NCBI GenBank assembly: GCA_015488535.1
Contig: WFNP01000030.1
Location: 1 to 64,000, forward strand
Source of the DNA: Nitratifractor sp.
GTDB taxonomy: Bacteria; Campylobacterota; Campylobacteria; Campylobacterales; Sulfurovaceae
Direction of reading: 5' to 3'
DNA: 64,000 nucleotides
The notes under the pieces were generated by a model. The model was not told the origin of the DNA. It made no database searches and worked only from the letters and a program-made list of their open reading frames with translations. This document shows, piece by piece, positions 1-9,566 of the stretch (position 1 is the first letter of the stretch; the number at the start of each line of letters is the position of its first letter). The translations under genes were made by a program, and so were the position numbers.

Positions 1-18
1 TTGATTCATCTTTAGCAT
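1..18 (-). CDS. 5' end of a leftward gene, cut by the window edge
   Basis: Only the first six codons of a minus-strand gene are inside the window, reading M-L-K-M-N-Q from an ATG at 18-16. The start is supported by a strong Shine-Dalgarno sequence (AAAGGAG) about six bases upstream on the minus strand. The product cannot be identified. The 114 bases between this start and the next gene (19-132) are AT-rich and would hold its promoter. No other gene is visible there. Confidence 0.55.
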
Positions 19-132
19 ATTGACTCCTTTTGAGCTGTTTGGAGTATGATATAGTAAAAATCATAATATGTCAAGTGATACTTTACATATTATTTACAAA
101 TCAATGAAAATAAAATCAGTAAATGTATATAT

Positions 133-1269
133 TTATGAGCCTTGCTTTACTCTTCTGACCCATTTGTAAAATAGTCTGTCTGGGATAATTTCAGGCGGTA
201 GAGCCTGGTTTTTAGTGATATGCAGTGTCAAAAGTTTTGCCATAAGAGGGGCAAATACAAAGCCTCTGCCTCCTAAGCCATTTAGAATATATATATTATT
301 TAGATATTCAAATTCTACTTTTGCCCCTCTATAGAGTGCCGGATATTTTTGTAGCATACTCTTTGTATCTAATATATGACCTACTAGAGGAAAATGGTCA
401 CGGCTTGTAGAACGCATACCGCAAAGTGTTCGTTTTAGTTTTAGGGTGATATTGGGATAGAGTTTTTTGGCTTTGTTTTCCAAATCTTTTAGAGGTTTTC
501 CATCACAGAGCATACATGGATTTGGTGATTTTATATGAGTAGCACCTATTTTGACTATACCATCTCTGCTAGAAGAGAGAGTAAAATCTTTGTGTATGGT
601 AGTAGATAATATATTATCACTATAGTAGTCACCTCTACTGCCCCATAATCCTTTGACACCCATATATCTCATATCAAAAAGGGCATTTTCATATCCTGTA
701 GTCAAGACTATGGAGGGTATTTTCAAACTCTGAGAATCAGATTTAATCTCCCATATATCATCTGATTGGATAATATTTTTAACATACATCTGTCTGTAGT
801 CTATATCTGATACCATGGCTTGACATAGTTTCATCGCATCGCAATCACCTGCCTGAGAGAAATAAAATCCGTCTCCGTCTGTATCTATGCCTTTTGATTG
901 CAGTTGCTTTTGGGTATATATTTCGTATGGTTTGTGATTAAAAGTCTCATATATTTTAAACTTTTGGGCATCATCTTCGTTTTTTGGGATTCTTAATATA
1001 CCTGTATGGTGAAAATACTCAGGATAGTTTTGTGAGTAGAAATTGACAGCAAACTCAAAGGCTTGATTTGTGAGGCTTTGGAGTCTGCCTCCTTTGCCTA
1101 TGCGAGGAGATATAAAAGCACCCGCAGCACCGCTTCCGCCTGATGCAGGATATGCACTTTTGTCTATGAGAAGGACTTTCATTCCGGCATTGTGTAGAAA
1201 TCTGGCACAACTTACTCCGGCAATACCTGCACCTATTACGGCAATATCATATTGTGATATATTTTTCAT
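133..1269 (-). CDS. FAD-dependent oxidoreductase, MnmC C-domain-like
   Basis: This 378-residue protein is a DAO-family flavoenzyme. An N-terminal Rossmann fingerprint (IAVIGAGIAGVSCARFL, residues 9-25) ends in an acidic residue in LLIDKS, as expected for FAD binding. The following S-G-G-S-G-A-A-G-A-F segment and the late GLGGRGFVFAPLMA motif resemble the FAD domain of MnmC. That domain oxidatively removes the carboxymethyl group of cmnm5(s2)U34 in tRNA. In E. coli MnmC it is fused to a methyltransferase; here it stands alone, as in some bacteria that encode the halves separately. No methyltransferase partner is nearby. It lies 12 bases downstream of the Sel1-repeat gene on the same strand and may be cotranscribed. 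A glycine- or amino-acid-oxidase-like role is the main alternative. Confidence 0.7.
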   Translation of the reverse strand: MKNISQYDIAVIGAGIAGVSCARFLHNAGMKVLLIDKSAYPASGGSGAAGAFISPRIGKGGRLQSLTNQAFEFAVNFYSQNYPEYFHHTGILRIPKNEDDAQKFKIYETFNHKPYEIYTQKQLQSKGIDTDGDGFYFSQAGDCDAMKLCQAMVSDIDYRQMYVKNIIQSDDIWEIKSDSQSLKIPSIVLTTGYENALFDMRYMGVKGLWGSRGDYYSDNILSTTIHKDFTLSSSRDGIVKIGATHIKSPNPCMLCDGKPLKDLENKAKKLYPNITLKLKRTLCGMRSTSRDHFPLVGHILDTKSMLQKYPALYRGAKVEFEYLNNIYILNGLGGRGFVFAPLMAKLLTLHITKNQALPPEIIPDRLFYKWVRRVKQGS

Positions 1270-1281
1270 AACTGCCGTCTG

Positions 1282-2568
1282 TTAAAATTTGAAAAACTTG
1301 AGCAAACCTTTACTCTTTTTCAATCTCTCTATATGTCTTTTGGCTCTTTCTACACCCAAATCTGCTGCCTCTTCGTATAGTATCAAAGCCATCTTCTTAT
1401 CTCTGTCTATACCTATGCCATATTCATAGAATTGTCCCAAATCACATATGGCTTCAGGAAAGTTTTTCTCTGCAAGTAGTTTGATTTGTGTAAATGCCTC
1501 TCCATGGTCTTTTTCTATAACATCACCGCTAAATAGTTCTCTAGCTAGTAAAAACTGGGCAAATTTGGACTCTGTAGCGGCTGCAAGCAGGAGTATCTGA
1601 GCAGCTGAAGCTTTGTCTCCTCTCTCTTTGTATCTGTGATAATGCTCTAAAAAATCCCATATATCCTGCTCATTGTAACCCTCTTGTGCAATTTTGTCTA
1701 TCATTGGATATATCTCTGCTGTGATATCTTCACCCTCTTCAAGTGGAGGATACTGGTTCATCATATTTTTGAATTTGAGTTCTATATGAGGCATAGCCGG
1801 ATATGTATGATTTTCATTTTCAGGCAAGGTTGTGGAGCTGTTTTTACTCTTTTCACTCTCTTCCATCTCCTCTAAATTGTCATTATCCTGATCTATAGAG
1901 ATATTTTCATTTTCAAACTCATCCCACTCATCTGTATCTTCTTTATCTTTGATATCTGCAGGGGTTGTATCTGTCTCCTCTTCTGTATCCAACTGAAATA
2001 CAGGAGCAGGTTGATAGTCATATATAGGCTCTGGGATTGTTGAGTTGTCATTTTCTTCTTTTAGATGGCTGTTAAAAAGAGGATCGGGTAGAGAGGACTC
2101 TTCTTCACTCCACTCTTCTTTTTCAGCAGAATTCATATGCGGTATATCATCGTCATTATAATCATACTCATCTTTGGATGGTTGCTCACGGGGGCTTTTA
2201 TAATCGGATATACTCTCTTTTGATTTGTCAGATAGATTTAGAAGGTCATCTACTGTAATGATTTTTATGCCACTTCTGTTTTCATCTGAAACTTTTTCTA
2301 CTTTTTCATGATATTGTTCTTCATCTGTATCTTCTGTATTATCATCATTTTCATTATAGAAAAAATCATCTTTGAGTGTGCCTGAGTAATTTTTCATCAA
2401 AAACAGAGCCTGTCTGAAGTTATTGCTCTCAAGCAGTGTTATTATCTCATCGAGATTGTCATCCAAGCTGATATCTCTCAACTTTTTAGCCTGTATATCT
2501 ATAGTCTCTCGGTCTCCGAGTTTTACGGCTAATTCGATAATCTTAAATCTTGTTGAAATCTCTTCCAT
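1282..2568 (-). CDS. Acidic protein with C-terminal Sel1-like repeats
   Basis: This 428-residue protein has no predicted signal peptide. Residues 1-70 form a predicted helical segment. Residues about 70-250 are a low-complexity linker very rich in Asp, Glu, Ser and Asn. Residues about 320-415 are helical, with Sel1/TPR-like repeats; ICDLGQFYEYGIGIDRDKK and the next repeat carry the typical Gly, Tyr and Ala spacing. It ends in a basic tail (KKSKGLLKFFKF). Sel1 repeats usually mediate protein-protein contacts, and no catalytic motif is visible. It is divergent from rsmH and shares a 141-bp intergenic region with it. The specific function is unknown; cytoplasmic scaffolding is inference. Confidence 0.7.
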   Translation of the reverse strand: MEEISTRFKIIELAVKLGDRETIDIQAKKLRDISLDDNLDEIITLLESNNFRQALFLMKNYSGTLKDDFFYNENDDNTEDTDEEQYHEKVEKVSDENRSGIKIITVDDLLNLSDKSKESISDYKSPREQPSKDEYDYNDDDIPHMNSAEKEEWSEEESSLPDPLFNSHLKEENDNSTIPEPIYDYQPAPVFQLDTEEETDTTPADIKDKEDTDEWDEFENENISIDQDNDNLEEMEESEKSKNSSTTLPENENHTYPAMPHIELKFKNMMNQYPPLEEGEDITAEIYPMIDKIAQEGYNEQDIWDFLEHYHRYKERGDKASAAQILLLAAATESKFAQFLLARELFSGDVIEKDHGEAFTQIKLLAEKNFPEAICDLGQFYEYGIGIDRDKKMALILYEEAADLGVERAKRHIERLKKSKGLLKFFKF

Positions 2569-2709
2569 TTACATTCCCCAAAAAAATTCTTTTTTGCATA
2601 ATACCATACCTTTACTGCTAATTGTGTTAATTAATATAGGGAAATCTCTTTTTGGTATTATTACATCTTTGATATAAAGATAAATTATTTGTTTTAAAGG
2701 GAAGATATT

Positions 2710-3666
2710 TTGTTGAGTAGTAATTCAGAATCTGAAGTTTTACATATACCTGTATTGAAAGCAGAAGTGATAGAGGCATTTTCAGATATAGCTGAAGGAA
2801 ATTTAATCGATTGCACACTAGGATATGCCGGACACTCTCAGGCTCTCTTGAGCCATTATCCTCATATCAATATCATAGGTATAGACAGAGATTCAGAGGC
2901 TATAGCATACTCATCAAAAAAGTTGGAAAAATTTGCTGACAGAGTAGAGATTATAAAAGGAAGATTTTCTGACACAGTGCCATATTTATTGAAAAATAGA
3001 AAAGCTCAGATATCAGGATTGTTGGCAGATTTTGGGGTATCTTCTCTACAATTGGACAAAGATGAGAGAGGTTTTTCATTTGCATCTGATAACAGGCTTG
3101 ATATGAGAATGGATACTTCATCTCCTCTTGATGCCTATACGGTAGTAAATCAATACCCTCAAGACAGACTGGAGTATATCCTAAGAGAGTATGCTGAGAT
3201 AAGAAATCCTTCCAAAATAGTCTCTGCCATAATGGAGCAAAGAGCAACAAAGGCTATAGAGACAGGCAAAGAGTTGGCAAATTTGGCATCAAAATATCTT
3301 CGTTCTTCCAAAAAGATACATCCGGCTACTCTACTTTTTCAGGCTATCAGGATAGAGGTCAATGATGAATTAGGAGAGATAGAGAGATTGTTAGATACTC
3401 TTGAGAGCAATCCTCCAGCAGGAGCCATCATTGCTTTGATTACATTTCATTCTCTTGAAGACAGACTGGTAAAGAGAAGATTTCAAAAGTGGAGCCAAGA
3501 GTGTATATGTCCGTCTCACAGCTACAGATGCACATGTGGAGGGGATAATGCTATAGGATATATGCCTCACAGGAAGCCAATTACAGCCAAAAGTGATGAA
3601 CTCTCACTCAATCCGAGAAGTCGCAGTGCCAAATTGAGATTATTCAGATTTAAAGAGAGTCTTTGA
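2710..3666 (+). CDS. rsmH: 16S rRNA (cytosine(1402)-N(4))-methyltransferase RsmH
   Basis: RsmH (MraW) methylates N4 of C1402 in the 16S rRNA P site using S-adenosylmethionine. The 318-residue length is typical. Recognisable blocks are the N-terminal HIPVLKAEVIEAF, SAM motif I (IDCTLGYAGHSQALL, about residues 33-47), LLADFGVSSLQLD, ERGFSFASDNRLDMRMD and ALITFHSLEDRLVKRRF near residue 240. The start is a TTG following AAAGGGA; it is the only start fitting both the SD sequence and the conserved N-terminus. It is followed immediately by an ftsL-like gene, the common mraW-ftsL order of division clusters, although the rest of the dcw cluster is absent here. Confidence 0.95.
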   Translation: MLSSNSESEVLHIPVLKAEVIEAFSDIAEGNLIDCTLGYAGHSQALLSHYPHINIIGIDRDSEAIAYSSKKLEKFADRVEIIKGRFSDTVPYLLKNRKAQISGLLADFGVSSLQLDKDERGFSFASDNRLDMRMDTSSPLDAYTVVNQYPQDRLEYILREYAEIRNPSKIVSAIMEQRATKAIETGKELANLASKYLRSSKKIHPATLLFQAIRIEVNDELGEIERLLDTLESNPPAGAIIALITFHSLEDRLVKRRFQKWSQECICPSHSYRCTCGGDNAIGYMPHRKPITAKSDELSLNPRSRSAKLRLFRFKESL

Positions 3667-3668
3667 TT

Positions 3669-3974
3669 ATGAAAAAACCAAAACCTCAAGGTATAAGACT
3701 CAGAGATTTTTTTATTGCTTTGATTGTAATTACAATTATTCTCTCTTTGGCTCTTATAAAAATATATATCAGCAACAAAATATATTATGAGAGTAGAAAG
3801 TATGCCATCATATACCATGAAGTATCATCTTTGAAAGAAGAGAACAGAATTTTAAAAACCAATGTGGAAAGACTACGATATAAAAACAGAGTAGAAGATA
3901 CAGTGATGAGTTATACAGAATTTGATGAGAATGAAAATGAAAATGATTCTGATAATAAAGAGGATACAGAGTGA
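3669..3974 (+). CDS. FtsL-like bitopic division protein
   Basis: This small protein of about 101 residues has a short basic cytoplasmic N-terminus (KKPKPQGIRLRD), one transmembrane helix (about residues 14-32), a predicted coiled coil (SSLKEENRILKTNVERLRYKN) and a very acidic Asn/Glu/Asp tail. That architecture, and the position two bases after rsmH, match FtsL. FtsL joins FtsB and FtsQ in the divisome and activates septal peptidoglycan synthesis. FtsL sequences diverge strongly, so the call rests on topology and synteny. The track starts at an upstream TTG overlapping the rsmH stop; the ATG at 3669 is the better start. The stop overlaps the RND gene by four bases (GTGA). Confidence 0.7.
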   Translation: MKKPKPQGIRLRDFFIALIVITIILSLALIKIYISNKIYYESRKYAIIYHEVSSLKEENRILKTNVERLRYKNRVEDTVMSYTEFDENENENDSDNKEDTE

Positions 3975-6900
3975 TTAGGGCTTTTTTGGCATTTGCCATA
4001 GACAGACCGTGGCTGAATCATATTCTGTTTGTATTGGTGATGATACTGGCACTGTTTGCATACAGAGATATACCCAAAGAGATTTTCCCTCCGGCTGATT
4101 TGGAAAAGATTGTAATAAGTGGCGGATATGTAGGCACGAGTGCTGATATTTTGGACAAGATGGCTGTAAGACCCATAGAAGATGATTTAAAGAGTGTAGA
4201 GAATTTGAGCGATATAGAATCTGTAATTCAAAACGGCTCTTTTTCCATCACTGCAGATATAAAACCCGGTGCAGACAAACAGCTTGTATTGAGTGATGTC
4301 AAAGATGTGATATCAGGAATCAAAAATGATTTGCCATCTGATATGAGTGAGCCTACAGCCAGAGTGCTGGTGCATAATTTTCCACTGCTTTTGATAGCTG
4401 TATCAGGTGACAGACCAAAATCAGAGCTTTTAAAAGCCGCAAAAGAGTTAAAAAGTATCCTCTCTTCACTAAAAGCACTCAACAGTATAGATATCAGAGG
4501 TGAAGCTGACAATGAGATAAGAATAGAGTTAAACCCTGCCAAACTGGAAGCCTACGGTATCAGCAAAGAGGCATTTTACAGAGCCATATCTACAATCAGC
4601 TCCATATTCCCTGCCGGTACATTCAAAAGCATGGGCAAAGAGATATACCTCTCTACAATCAATGGTCCAAAAGATGTAAAAGAGTTTGAAAATACAATTA
4701 TCGCAACAGGTAACAAACGAATAAAAGTAGGTGATGTGGCTACTGTGACATACGGTTTGAGCAGAGCAAATGAGATATCTCACTTTAACTCCAAGAGAAA
4801 TATATCCATCAATATCACAAAAACCAAAAACGGCAATGCAATAGCTCTGAGCAAAGAGATACGACAAATTCTTGCCAAATTTTCCAAAAGATACCCTGAT
4901 TTGGTATTTGAAGTATATACTGATACCTCCATATGGATAAAAAACCGTATCAATTTGGTAAGTTCAAATATATTTTTTGGATTGATTTTGGTATTTACCG
5001 CTCTTTTTTTGAGTGTAAACTGGAGGATAGCCACTGTTGTAGCCATTGGAATACCTATGAGCTTTTTTATCGCTCTTATTGGTGCTCAGATATTGGGATA
5101 CAGTATGAATATGCTTACTATGCTCGGAGCATTGATAGCTCTGGGTATGCTTGTAGATGAAGCTATTGTGGTGGCTGAAAATATCTTCCGTCATATGGAG
5201 ATGGGCAAAGCTCCCAGAGAAGCTGCTATTGATGGTGCAGTAGAGATGTTTCCTGCTGTATTGACAGCTACCATGACTACGGTTTTTGCTTTTTTGCCAC
5301 TTTTGATTATGAGTGGACAGCTTGGTATTTTTATGAAAGTATTGCCTGTAATGATTACAATACTTCTGCTTAGCTCACTGTTTGAAGCATTCTATTTCCT
5401 GCCTCTTCATGCCAAAGAGTTATTTAGTATAGGCAAAGGTATAAACAGTCATGAAGTGAGTCCGTTTTGGGATAAGGCTGTTGAAAAATATAGATATCTG
5501 CTGTTATCTTTGCTCAAATATAAAAAGATAGCGTTGCTTACAATGGTGCTGTCAATAATTGCAGGAACTGTATTTATGTTTAAAATCAGTAAATTTCAAC
5601 TCTTTCCTGCATTTGACGCATCACAGATATATATCAGTGGCAAGGTAGATGTAAACAACAGACTTGAAGATACAGAAAAGTATATCAAGCGTATAGAAAA
5701 AGCTCTTTTGCAAAAACTTGACAAAAGAGATGTATCTTCTATCACATCTATTGTAGGTATGAAGTTTACTGCTGACCAACAGGCACAAAGAGGAGAAAAT
5801 CTCTTTCATATATTTATAAACTTACACGAAAGAGCGCCGGAGAACTTTTTTGACAAATATATAAATCCGTATCTCTCCATAGAGTATGATGACAGTGATA
5901 TGCAAAGGAAACAGAGTGCTCAGCAGATATCCAAAAAAGTAGCACAAATAATCAAGCCATTCAAAAATTTGAAACTATCAAACGGAAATCCTATCTATCA
6001 GGAGCTTACAGCATTTGTGCCACAAGCAGGTATTGTAGGACATGATATAGAGATAAGTTTTAGTAGCACTGATGACAAAAAAGCCATAGAAGCCATGAGA
6101 GAGATAGAAAACAGACTTCATAAGATAAATGGTGTGATGGATATAGAAGATAATGCAAAAGAGGGTCCTTTGGAGCTAAAGTTAAAGCTCAATGAGTATG
6201 GTCGCTCATTGGGTTTTGATGAAGGTAAACTGGTCTCTGTATTGAGAGGCTTGTTTTTGGATGCCCAATACTCCAAAGCCTTTGACAAAAGAGGATTGCT
6301 CTATATTCGTATAGAAGACCCTCTCAAAGATAATAATATTGATTTAAACAGTATAGATATATCTACACCTGATGGCAAATATATTGTGGCACTCTCTGAT
6401 ATAGTCAAAATTATCAAAAAGAGAAGCTCTTTGAAGATATACAAAGAAAACGGCGAAAAGATATGGACTCTTACAGCATTGACAGATAAAAAAGTCATAC
6501 TGCCTAGTGAAGTGATGAGCCGACTCTTTGATGATTTGAAAAAAATCAAACAAAGTGGAGTCAAAGTATTGGTAAAGGGTGAAGAAAAAGAGAACAAACA
6601 GGTAAAAAAAGAGATGGGTCAAGCTGGAATAATTGCTATATTTTTGATATTTATATCTCTGGTCTGGATGTTTAACTCTCTCATATTGCCTTTGATTACT
6701 ATTACTGTGATACCTCTATCTGTATTGGGTGCATTGATAGGCAATCATATTATGGGTATCAATCTGAGTATGCCGGGTTTGATGGGAATAGTAGGACTTG
6801 CCGGAGTCGTCGTAAATGATGCTCTGATTATGCTTGATTTTATCAAAAAAGCCAAAAGTATAGATGAAATCTCTGAATATGCCTCTATGAGATTGAGACC

Positions 6901-7081
6901 TATATTTTTGACATCCTTGACTACTGTTTTGGGTTTGATTACGCTCATATTCTTTGCCAGTGGTCAATCTTTGATCATTCAGCCAATGGCTGTAGCACTG
7001 GGATATGGTATTGCATGGGCTACTGTTTTGAATCTGATATATATACCTTTGATGTATGCTGTGGTTTATAGAGTCAAGTAG
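3971..7081 (+). CDS. RND-family efflux transporter permease (AcrB-like)
   Basis: The 1036-residue length is right for an AcrB/MexB-type inner-membrane pump. It has TM1 near residues 12-30, a large periplasmic loop, a central TM bundle (about 330-480), a second periplasmic loop and a C-terminal TM bundle (about 870-1030). The TM4 proton-relay signature appears as GMLVDEAIVVAEN, where the usual Asp-Asp pair is Asp-Glu. The family exports drugs, detergents or other hydrophobic substrates using proton motive force. No periplasmic adaptor or outer-membrane channel gene lies nearby, so it either borrows partners or acts alone as in HAE2/HpnN-like systems. Its GTG start overlaps the ftsL-like stop, which indicates translational coupling. 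Substrate unknown. Confidence 0.85.
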   Translation: MIRAFLAFAIDRPWLNHILFVLVMILALFAYRDIPKEIFPPADLEKIVISGGYVGTSADILDKMAVRPIEDDLKSVENLSDIESVIQNGSFSITADIKPGADKQLVLSDVKDVISGIKNDLPSDMSEPTARVLVHNFPLLLIAVSGDRPKSELLKAAKELKSILSSLKALNSIDIRGEADNEIRIELNPAKLEAYGISKEAFYRAISTISSIFPAGTFKSMGKEIYLSTINGPKDVKEFENTIIATGNKRIKVGDVATVTYGLSRANEISHFNSKRNISINITKTKNGNAIALSKEIRQILAKFSKRYPDLVFEVYTDTSIWIKNRINLVSSNIFFGLILVFTALFLSVNWRIATVVAIGIPMSFFIALIGAQILGYSMNMLTMLGALIALGMLVDEAIVVAENIFRHMEMGKAPREAAIDGAVEMFPAVLTATMTTVFAFLPLLIMSGQLGIFMKVLPVMITILLLSSLFEAFYFLPLHAKELFSIGKGINSHEVSPFWDKAVEKYRYLLLSLLKYKKIALLTMVLSIIAGTVFMFKISKFQLFPAFDASQIYISGKVDVNNRLEDTEKYIKRIEKALLQKLDKRDVSSITSIVGMKFTADQQAQRGENLFHIFINLHERAPENFFDKYINPYLSIEYDDSDMQRKQSAQQISKKVAQIIKPFKNLKLSNGNPIYQELTAFVPQAGIVGHDIEISFSSTDDKKAIEAMREIENRLHKINGVMDIEDNAKEGPLELKLKLNEYGRSLGFDEGKLVSVLRGLFLDAQYSKAFDKRGLLYIRIEDPLKDNNIDLNSIDISTPDGKYIVALSDIVKIIKKRSSLKIYKENGEKIWTLTALTDKKVILPSEVMSRLFDDLKKIKQSGVKVLVKGEEKENKQVKKEMGQAGIIAIFLIFISLVWMFNSLILPLITITVIPLSVLGALIGNHIMGINLSMPGLMGIVGLAGVVVNDALIMLDFIKKAKSIDEISEYASMRLRPIFLTSLTTVLGLITLIFFASGQSLIIQPMAVALGYGIAWATVLNLIYIPLMYAVVYRVK

Positions 7082-7086
7082 TTTTG

Positions 7087-7104
7087 GTGCGACATTAGTC
7101 GCAC
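7087..7104. terminator. Hairpin between convergent RND and murA genes
   Basis: A perfect stem GTGCGAC / GTCGCAC with the four-base loop ATTA sits in the 31-bp gap between two converging genes. On the plus strand it is followed by a T-rich stretch (TGTTATTATT), so it most likely terminates the rsmH operon and may act in both directions. Confidence 0.75.
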
Positions 7105-7112
7105 TGTTATTA

Positions 7113-8387
7113 TTAACTGTTTTCCTTTTTTCTGATGATATCAGCATTTAGTTTTTTCAGTTTGCCTTCGAGATTGTCATATCCTCTGTCGAGGTGGTAA
7201 ATTCTTCTGATACGGGTAGTCCCTTGGGCTGCAAGTGCTGCAAGAACCAGAGCTGAACTGGCTCTTAGATCTGTAGCCATTACATCTGCACCATATAGTT
7301 TATCTACAGGTCTGATAGCTGCTGTGTTGCCTTTGAGCCATATATCAGCCCCCAATCTGTTTAATTCACTCACATGCATAAATCTGTTTTCAAAGAGTCT
7401 CTCTTCTATCAGGCTCTCTCCGTCTGCTATAGATGCCACTGCCATAAATTGTGCCTGCATATCGGTAGGAAATCCAGGATATTCAGCTGTTACGATATTG
7501 ACCTCTTTTAACTGTTTGGCAGGATATATTGTAATGCTTTCATCTTTTATATTAAAATCACAACCCATAGTTAGCAGTTTGTCGATAGTAGTCTGAATAT
7601 GCTCTATATTTACCCTCTCCAGGGTAATACTGGAGTAGGTAATCGCACCGGCACAAAGATAGGTGCCAGCCTCTATTCTGTCAGGTATTACAGATATGGT
7701 TTTTGGGAATTTGATAGCTTCACCACCACTGCCTCTTATTAAGAGGCGACTGCTTCCTACCCCTTCTATCTCTATACCTGCTGATTGAAGCATCTCACAA
7801 AGCTGGACTATTTCAGGCTCTCTTGCGGCGTTTATTATCTCTGTGACACCCTTTGCCATAGATGCTGCCATAAGTATATTTTCGGTACCGCCTACAGTAA
7901 TTTTGTCAAAAATAATTCTAGCACCCTTCAAGCCATTTTTGGCTACAGCACGGACATAGCCACCCTTTATCTCTATATCTGCCCCCATAGCTTCCAAAGC
8001 TTTCAGATGCATATCTATAGGTCTTTGACCTATGGCACATCCTCCGGGCAGACTCACTTCACACTCTCCAAAACGGGTCAGCAGGGGACCAAGCACCAAG
8101 ATAGAAGCTCTCATTTTAGATACTATTTCATATACTGCTCTTGTTGAGGTAATATTTGTAGTATCTATCTCTACGGCGTTTTGATTAATCCATGATACCT
8201 TCGCTCCAAGTATCTCTATAAGTTTCAGAAGCGTTTTTATATCTACTACATTAGGGAGGTTATCTATTTTGCTGATTCCATCATTTAGCAGTGTTGCAGC
8301 TATTACAGGCAAAGCAGCATTTTTTGCCCCGCTGATATCAATTTTACCACTCAGTTTCCTACCACCGTTAATCTCCAAATAATCCAT
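7113..8387 (-). CDS. murA: UDP-N-acetylglucosamine 1-carboxyvinyltransferase MurA
   Basis: MurA transfers enolpyruvate from PEP to UDP-GlcNAc, the first committed step of peptidoglycan synthesis, in the cytoplasm. The 424-residue protein has the GAKNAALP substrate-binding motif (Lys22) and the catalytic loop [15 protein letters not shown] with Cys117. This residue is alkylated by fosfomycin, so the enzyme is predicted to be of the sensitive Cys type. C-terminal family motifs include [17 protein letters not shown] and the ending [15 protein letters not shown]. It begins at an ATG with an AGG eight bases upstream. It faces the RND operon and is transcribed away from the 8559 gene. Confidence 0.97.
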   Translation of the reverse strand: MDYLEINGGRKLSGKIDISGAKNAALPVIAATLLNDGISKIDNLPNVVDIKTLLKLIEILGAKVSWINQNAVEIDTTNITSTRAVYEIVSKMRASILVLGPLLTRFGECEVSLPGGCAIGQRPIDMHLKALEAMGADIEIKGGYVRAVAKNGLKGARIIFDKITVGGTENILMAASMAKGVTEIINAAREPEIVQLCEMLQSAGIEIEGVGSSRLLIRGSGGEAIKFPKTISVIPDRIEAGTYLCAGAITYSSITLERVNIEHIQTTIDKLLTMGCDFNIKDESITIYPAKQLKEVNIVTAEYPGFPTDMQAQFMAVASIADGESLIEERLFENRFMHVSELNRLGADIWLKGNTAAIRPVDKLYGADVMATDLRASSALVLAALAAQGTTRIRRIYHLDRGYDNLEGKLKKLNADIIRKKENS

Positions 8388-8460
8388 ATCAAAAACCTAA
8401 TATATTAATTTTACATTGTGTAATTTTATCTAAAAGAGGCGTGTTTATCTTTATATGTTC

Positions 8461-8497
8461 AAAATTGATATTTTTAAATAAAAAATTGATATTTTTA
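8461..8497. promoter_or_regulatory. Two identical 16-bp direct repeats with 21-bp period
   Basis: The sequence AAAATTGATATTTTTA occurs at 8461-8476 and again at 8482-8497. The 21-bp centre-to-centre spacing equals two turns of B-DNA. It lies in the divergent intergenic region between murA and the 8559 gene, about 60 bases before the latter start. This arrangement fits two adjacent sites for one regulator on the same DNA face. No known factor can be assigned, and an AT-rich coincidence is possible. Confidence 0.45.
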
Positions 8498-8558
8498 GAT
8501 ATATTTAATAATCATTAGAGTAGTATTTTAGATAATAACAGATAGTTTGGAGTATGCC

Positions 8559-9164
8559 ATGGGCGCCGATAGGCTCGAAGAACGAATAAAATCATTACAT
8601 AAGAAGCTCGATGCCAAATTGAGAGAGATAAAAGGTATAGAGGAGGTGGATACTGTCTCTACCTTTGGAGACGGTGAGTATCTCGTGGAGATAGAGGGTG
8701 ATCCTCTATCTAGAGAAAATATAGATGAACTGGCATCGATATTGATATCCAAGCTTGGATTTGACAGACACAGAGAGCCTGTTCGCACAAGAAATATTAT
8801 AAGAATGACAGAACTGTTTCTTAAACTCGATATTGCCAAAAAGATAGATGACTATTCTGAAATAATGATATACAAAGCTATGAATATTAGCGGAATAGGA
8901 TTGAAAGATGATGATTTTGGTGAGATAAGAGAGGGTAAGTATGTGCAGATAATTGCCATTACCTATGAACCGGACAAAAATGGTAAAAAGAAAGCAAAAA
9001 ACATATCTTTGGCATATTTTGGGAAAGCTGAGACTATGGAAGAGCAAAAAAAGAATGAAGTGATAGAGTTTGTACTAAGATGGAGATATGAGAAGGCATT
9101 TCAGAATGTCGAACACTATAAATTGCTCTTGAATAAACTAAAACCAAAAGAGAGACTTTTTTAA
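8559..9164 (+). CDS. Conserved hypothetical protein
   Basis: This soluble protein of 201 residues is charged and has no signal peptide or membrane segment. It starts with a predicted coiled helix (RLEERIKSLHKKLDAKLREIKG). A mixed alpha/beta region follows, then a C-terminal helix ending KLKPKERLF. The ATG at 8559 is preferred over the upstream TTG in the track, because TTGGAG six bases before it forms the ribosome-binding site. I do not recognise a family motif. It leads a group of rightward genes up to the glycogen cluster, with a 60-bp gap to the next gene. Confidence 0.65.
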   Translation: MGADRLEERIKSLHKKLDAKLREIKGIEEVDTVSTFGDGEYLVEIEGDPLSRENIDELASILISKLGFDRHREPVRTRNIIRMTELFLKLDIAKKIDDYSEIMIYKAMNISGIGLKDDDFGEIREGKYVQIIAITYEPDKNGKKKAKNISLAYFGKAETMEEQKKNEVIEFVLRWRYEKAFQNVEHYKLLLNKLKPKERLF

Positions 9165-9224
9165 ATAATTGAAATAGATTGATGTTTTGGATAGAATTAG
9201 CCAAATTTTTTTTGAAAGGTGACT

Positions 9225-9563
9225 ATGAGTATAAATGTAACTCCAGAAACTCTGTTGACACAGATGGATTATCCGGTAAAAGAGGCAACTTTGTCTCAAC
9301 TTGAGAGAATTATCTCAAATACAGAAAATTTCGATAAATTTGCAAAACATATAATCTCTTTGAATGATGAATTGAAGAGATTTAATGCTATTGTAGCTAT
9401 GTCTAACTCACATGACTATCTTAAAATCAAATGTGATAGCCATGATGAAGAGGAGATTAAAGCGTTTGAGGATATTGTCAAGCATTGGAGTCAGAAATAC
9501 AAAGTAGATATCCAAAAGGTAGAGGGGAAGAATACATATTATATCCTTGGGCATAAACAGTAA
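9225..9563 (+). CDS. Conserved hypothetical protein upstream of helicase
   Basis: A 112-residue soluble protein with no signal peptide. It is predicted to be an N-terminal helical region followed by an alpha-beta C-terminus with charged helices. The ATG at 9225 is chosen because AAAGG lies at the right distance; the track begins two codons earlier at an in-frame GTG. It ends three bases before the helicase start, so the two are almost certainly cotranscribed. No catalytic motif is visible. A role with the helicase is possible by position only. Confidence 0.6.
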   Translation: MSINVTPETLLTQMDYPVKEATLSQLERIISNTENFDKFAKHIISLNDELKRFNAIVAMSNSHDYLKIKCDSHDEEEIKAFEDIVKHWSQKYKVDIQKVEGKNTYYILGHKQ

Positions 9564-9566
9564 TAT

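Noticed and set aside
8398-8546. AT-rich repeats as a CRISPR-like or origin iteron array
   Set aside because: Only two copies are present, with no spacers of uniform length and no cas genes, and no dnaA boxes or replication genes are near.
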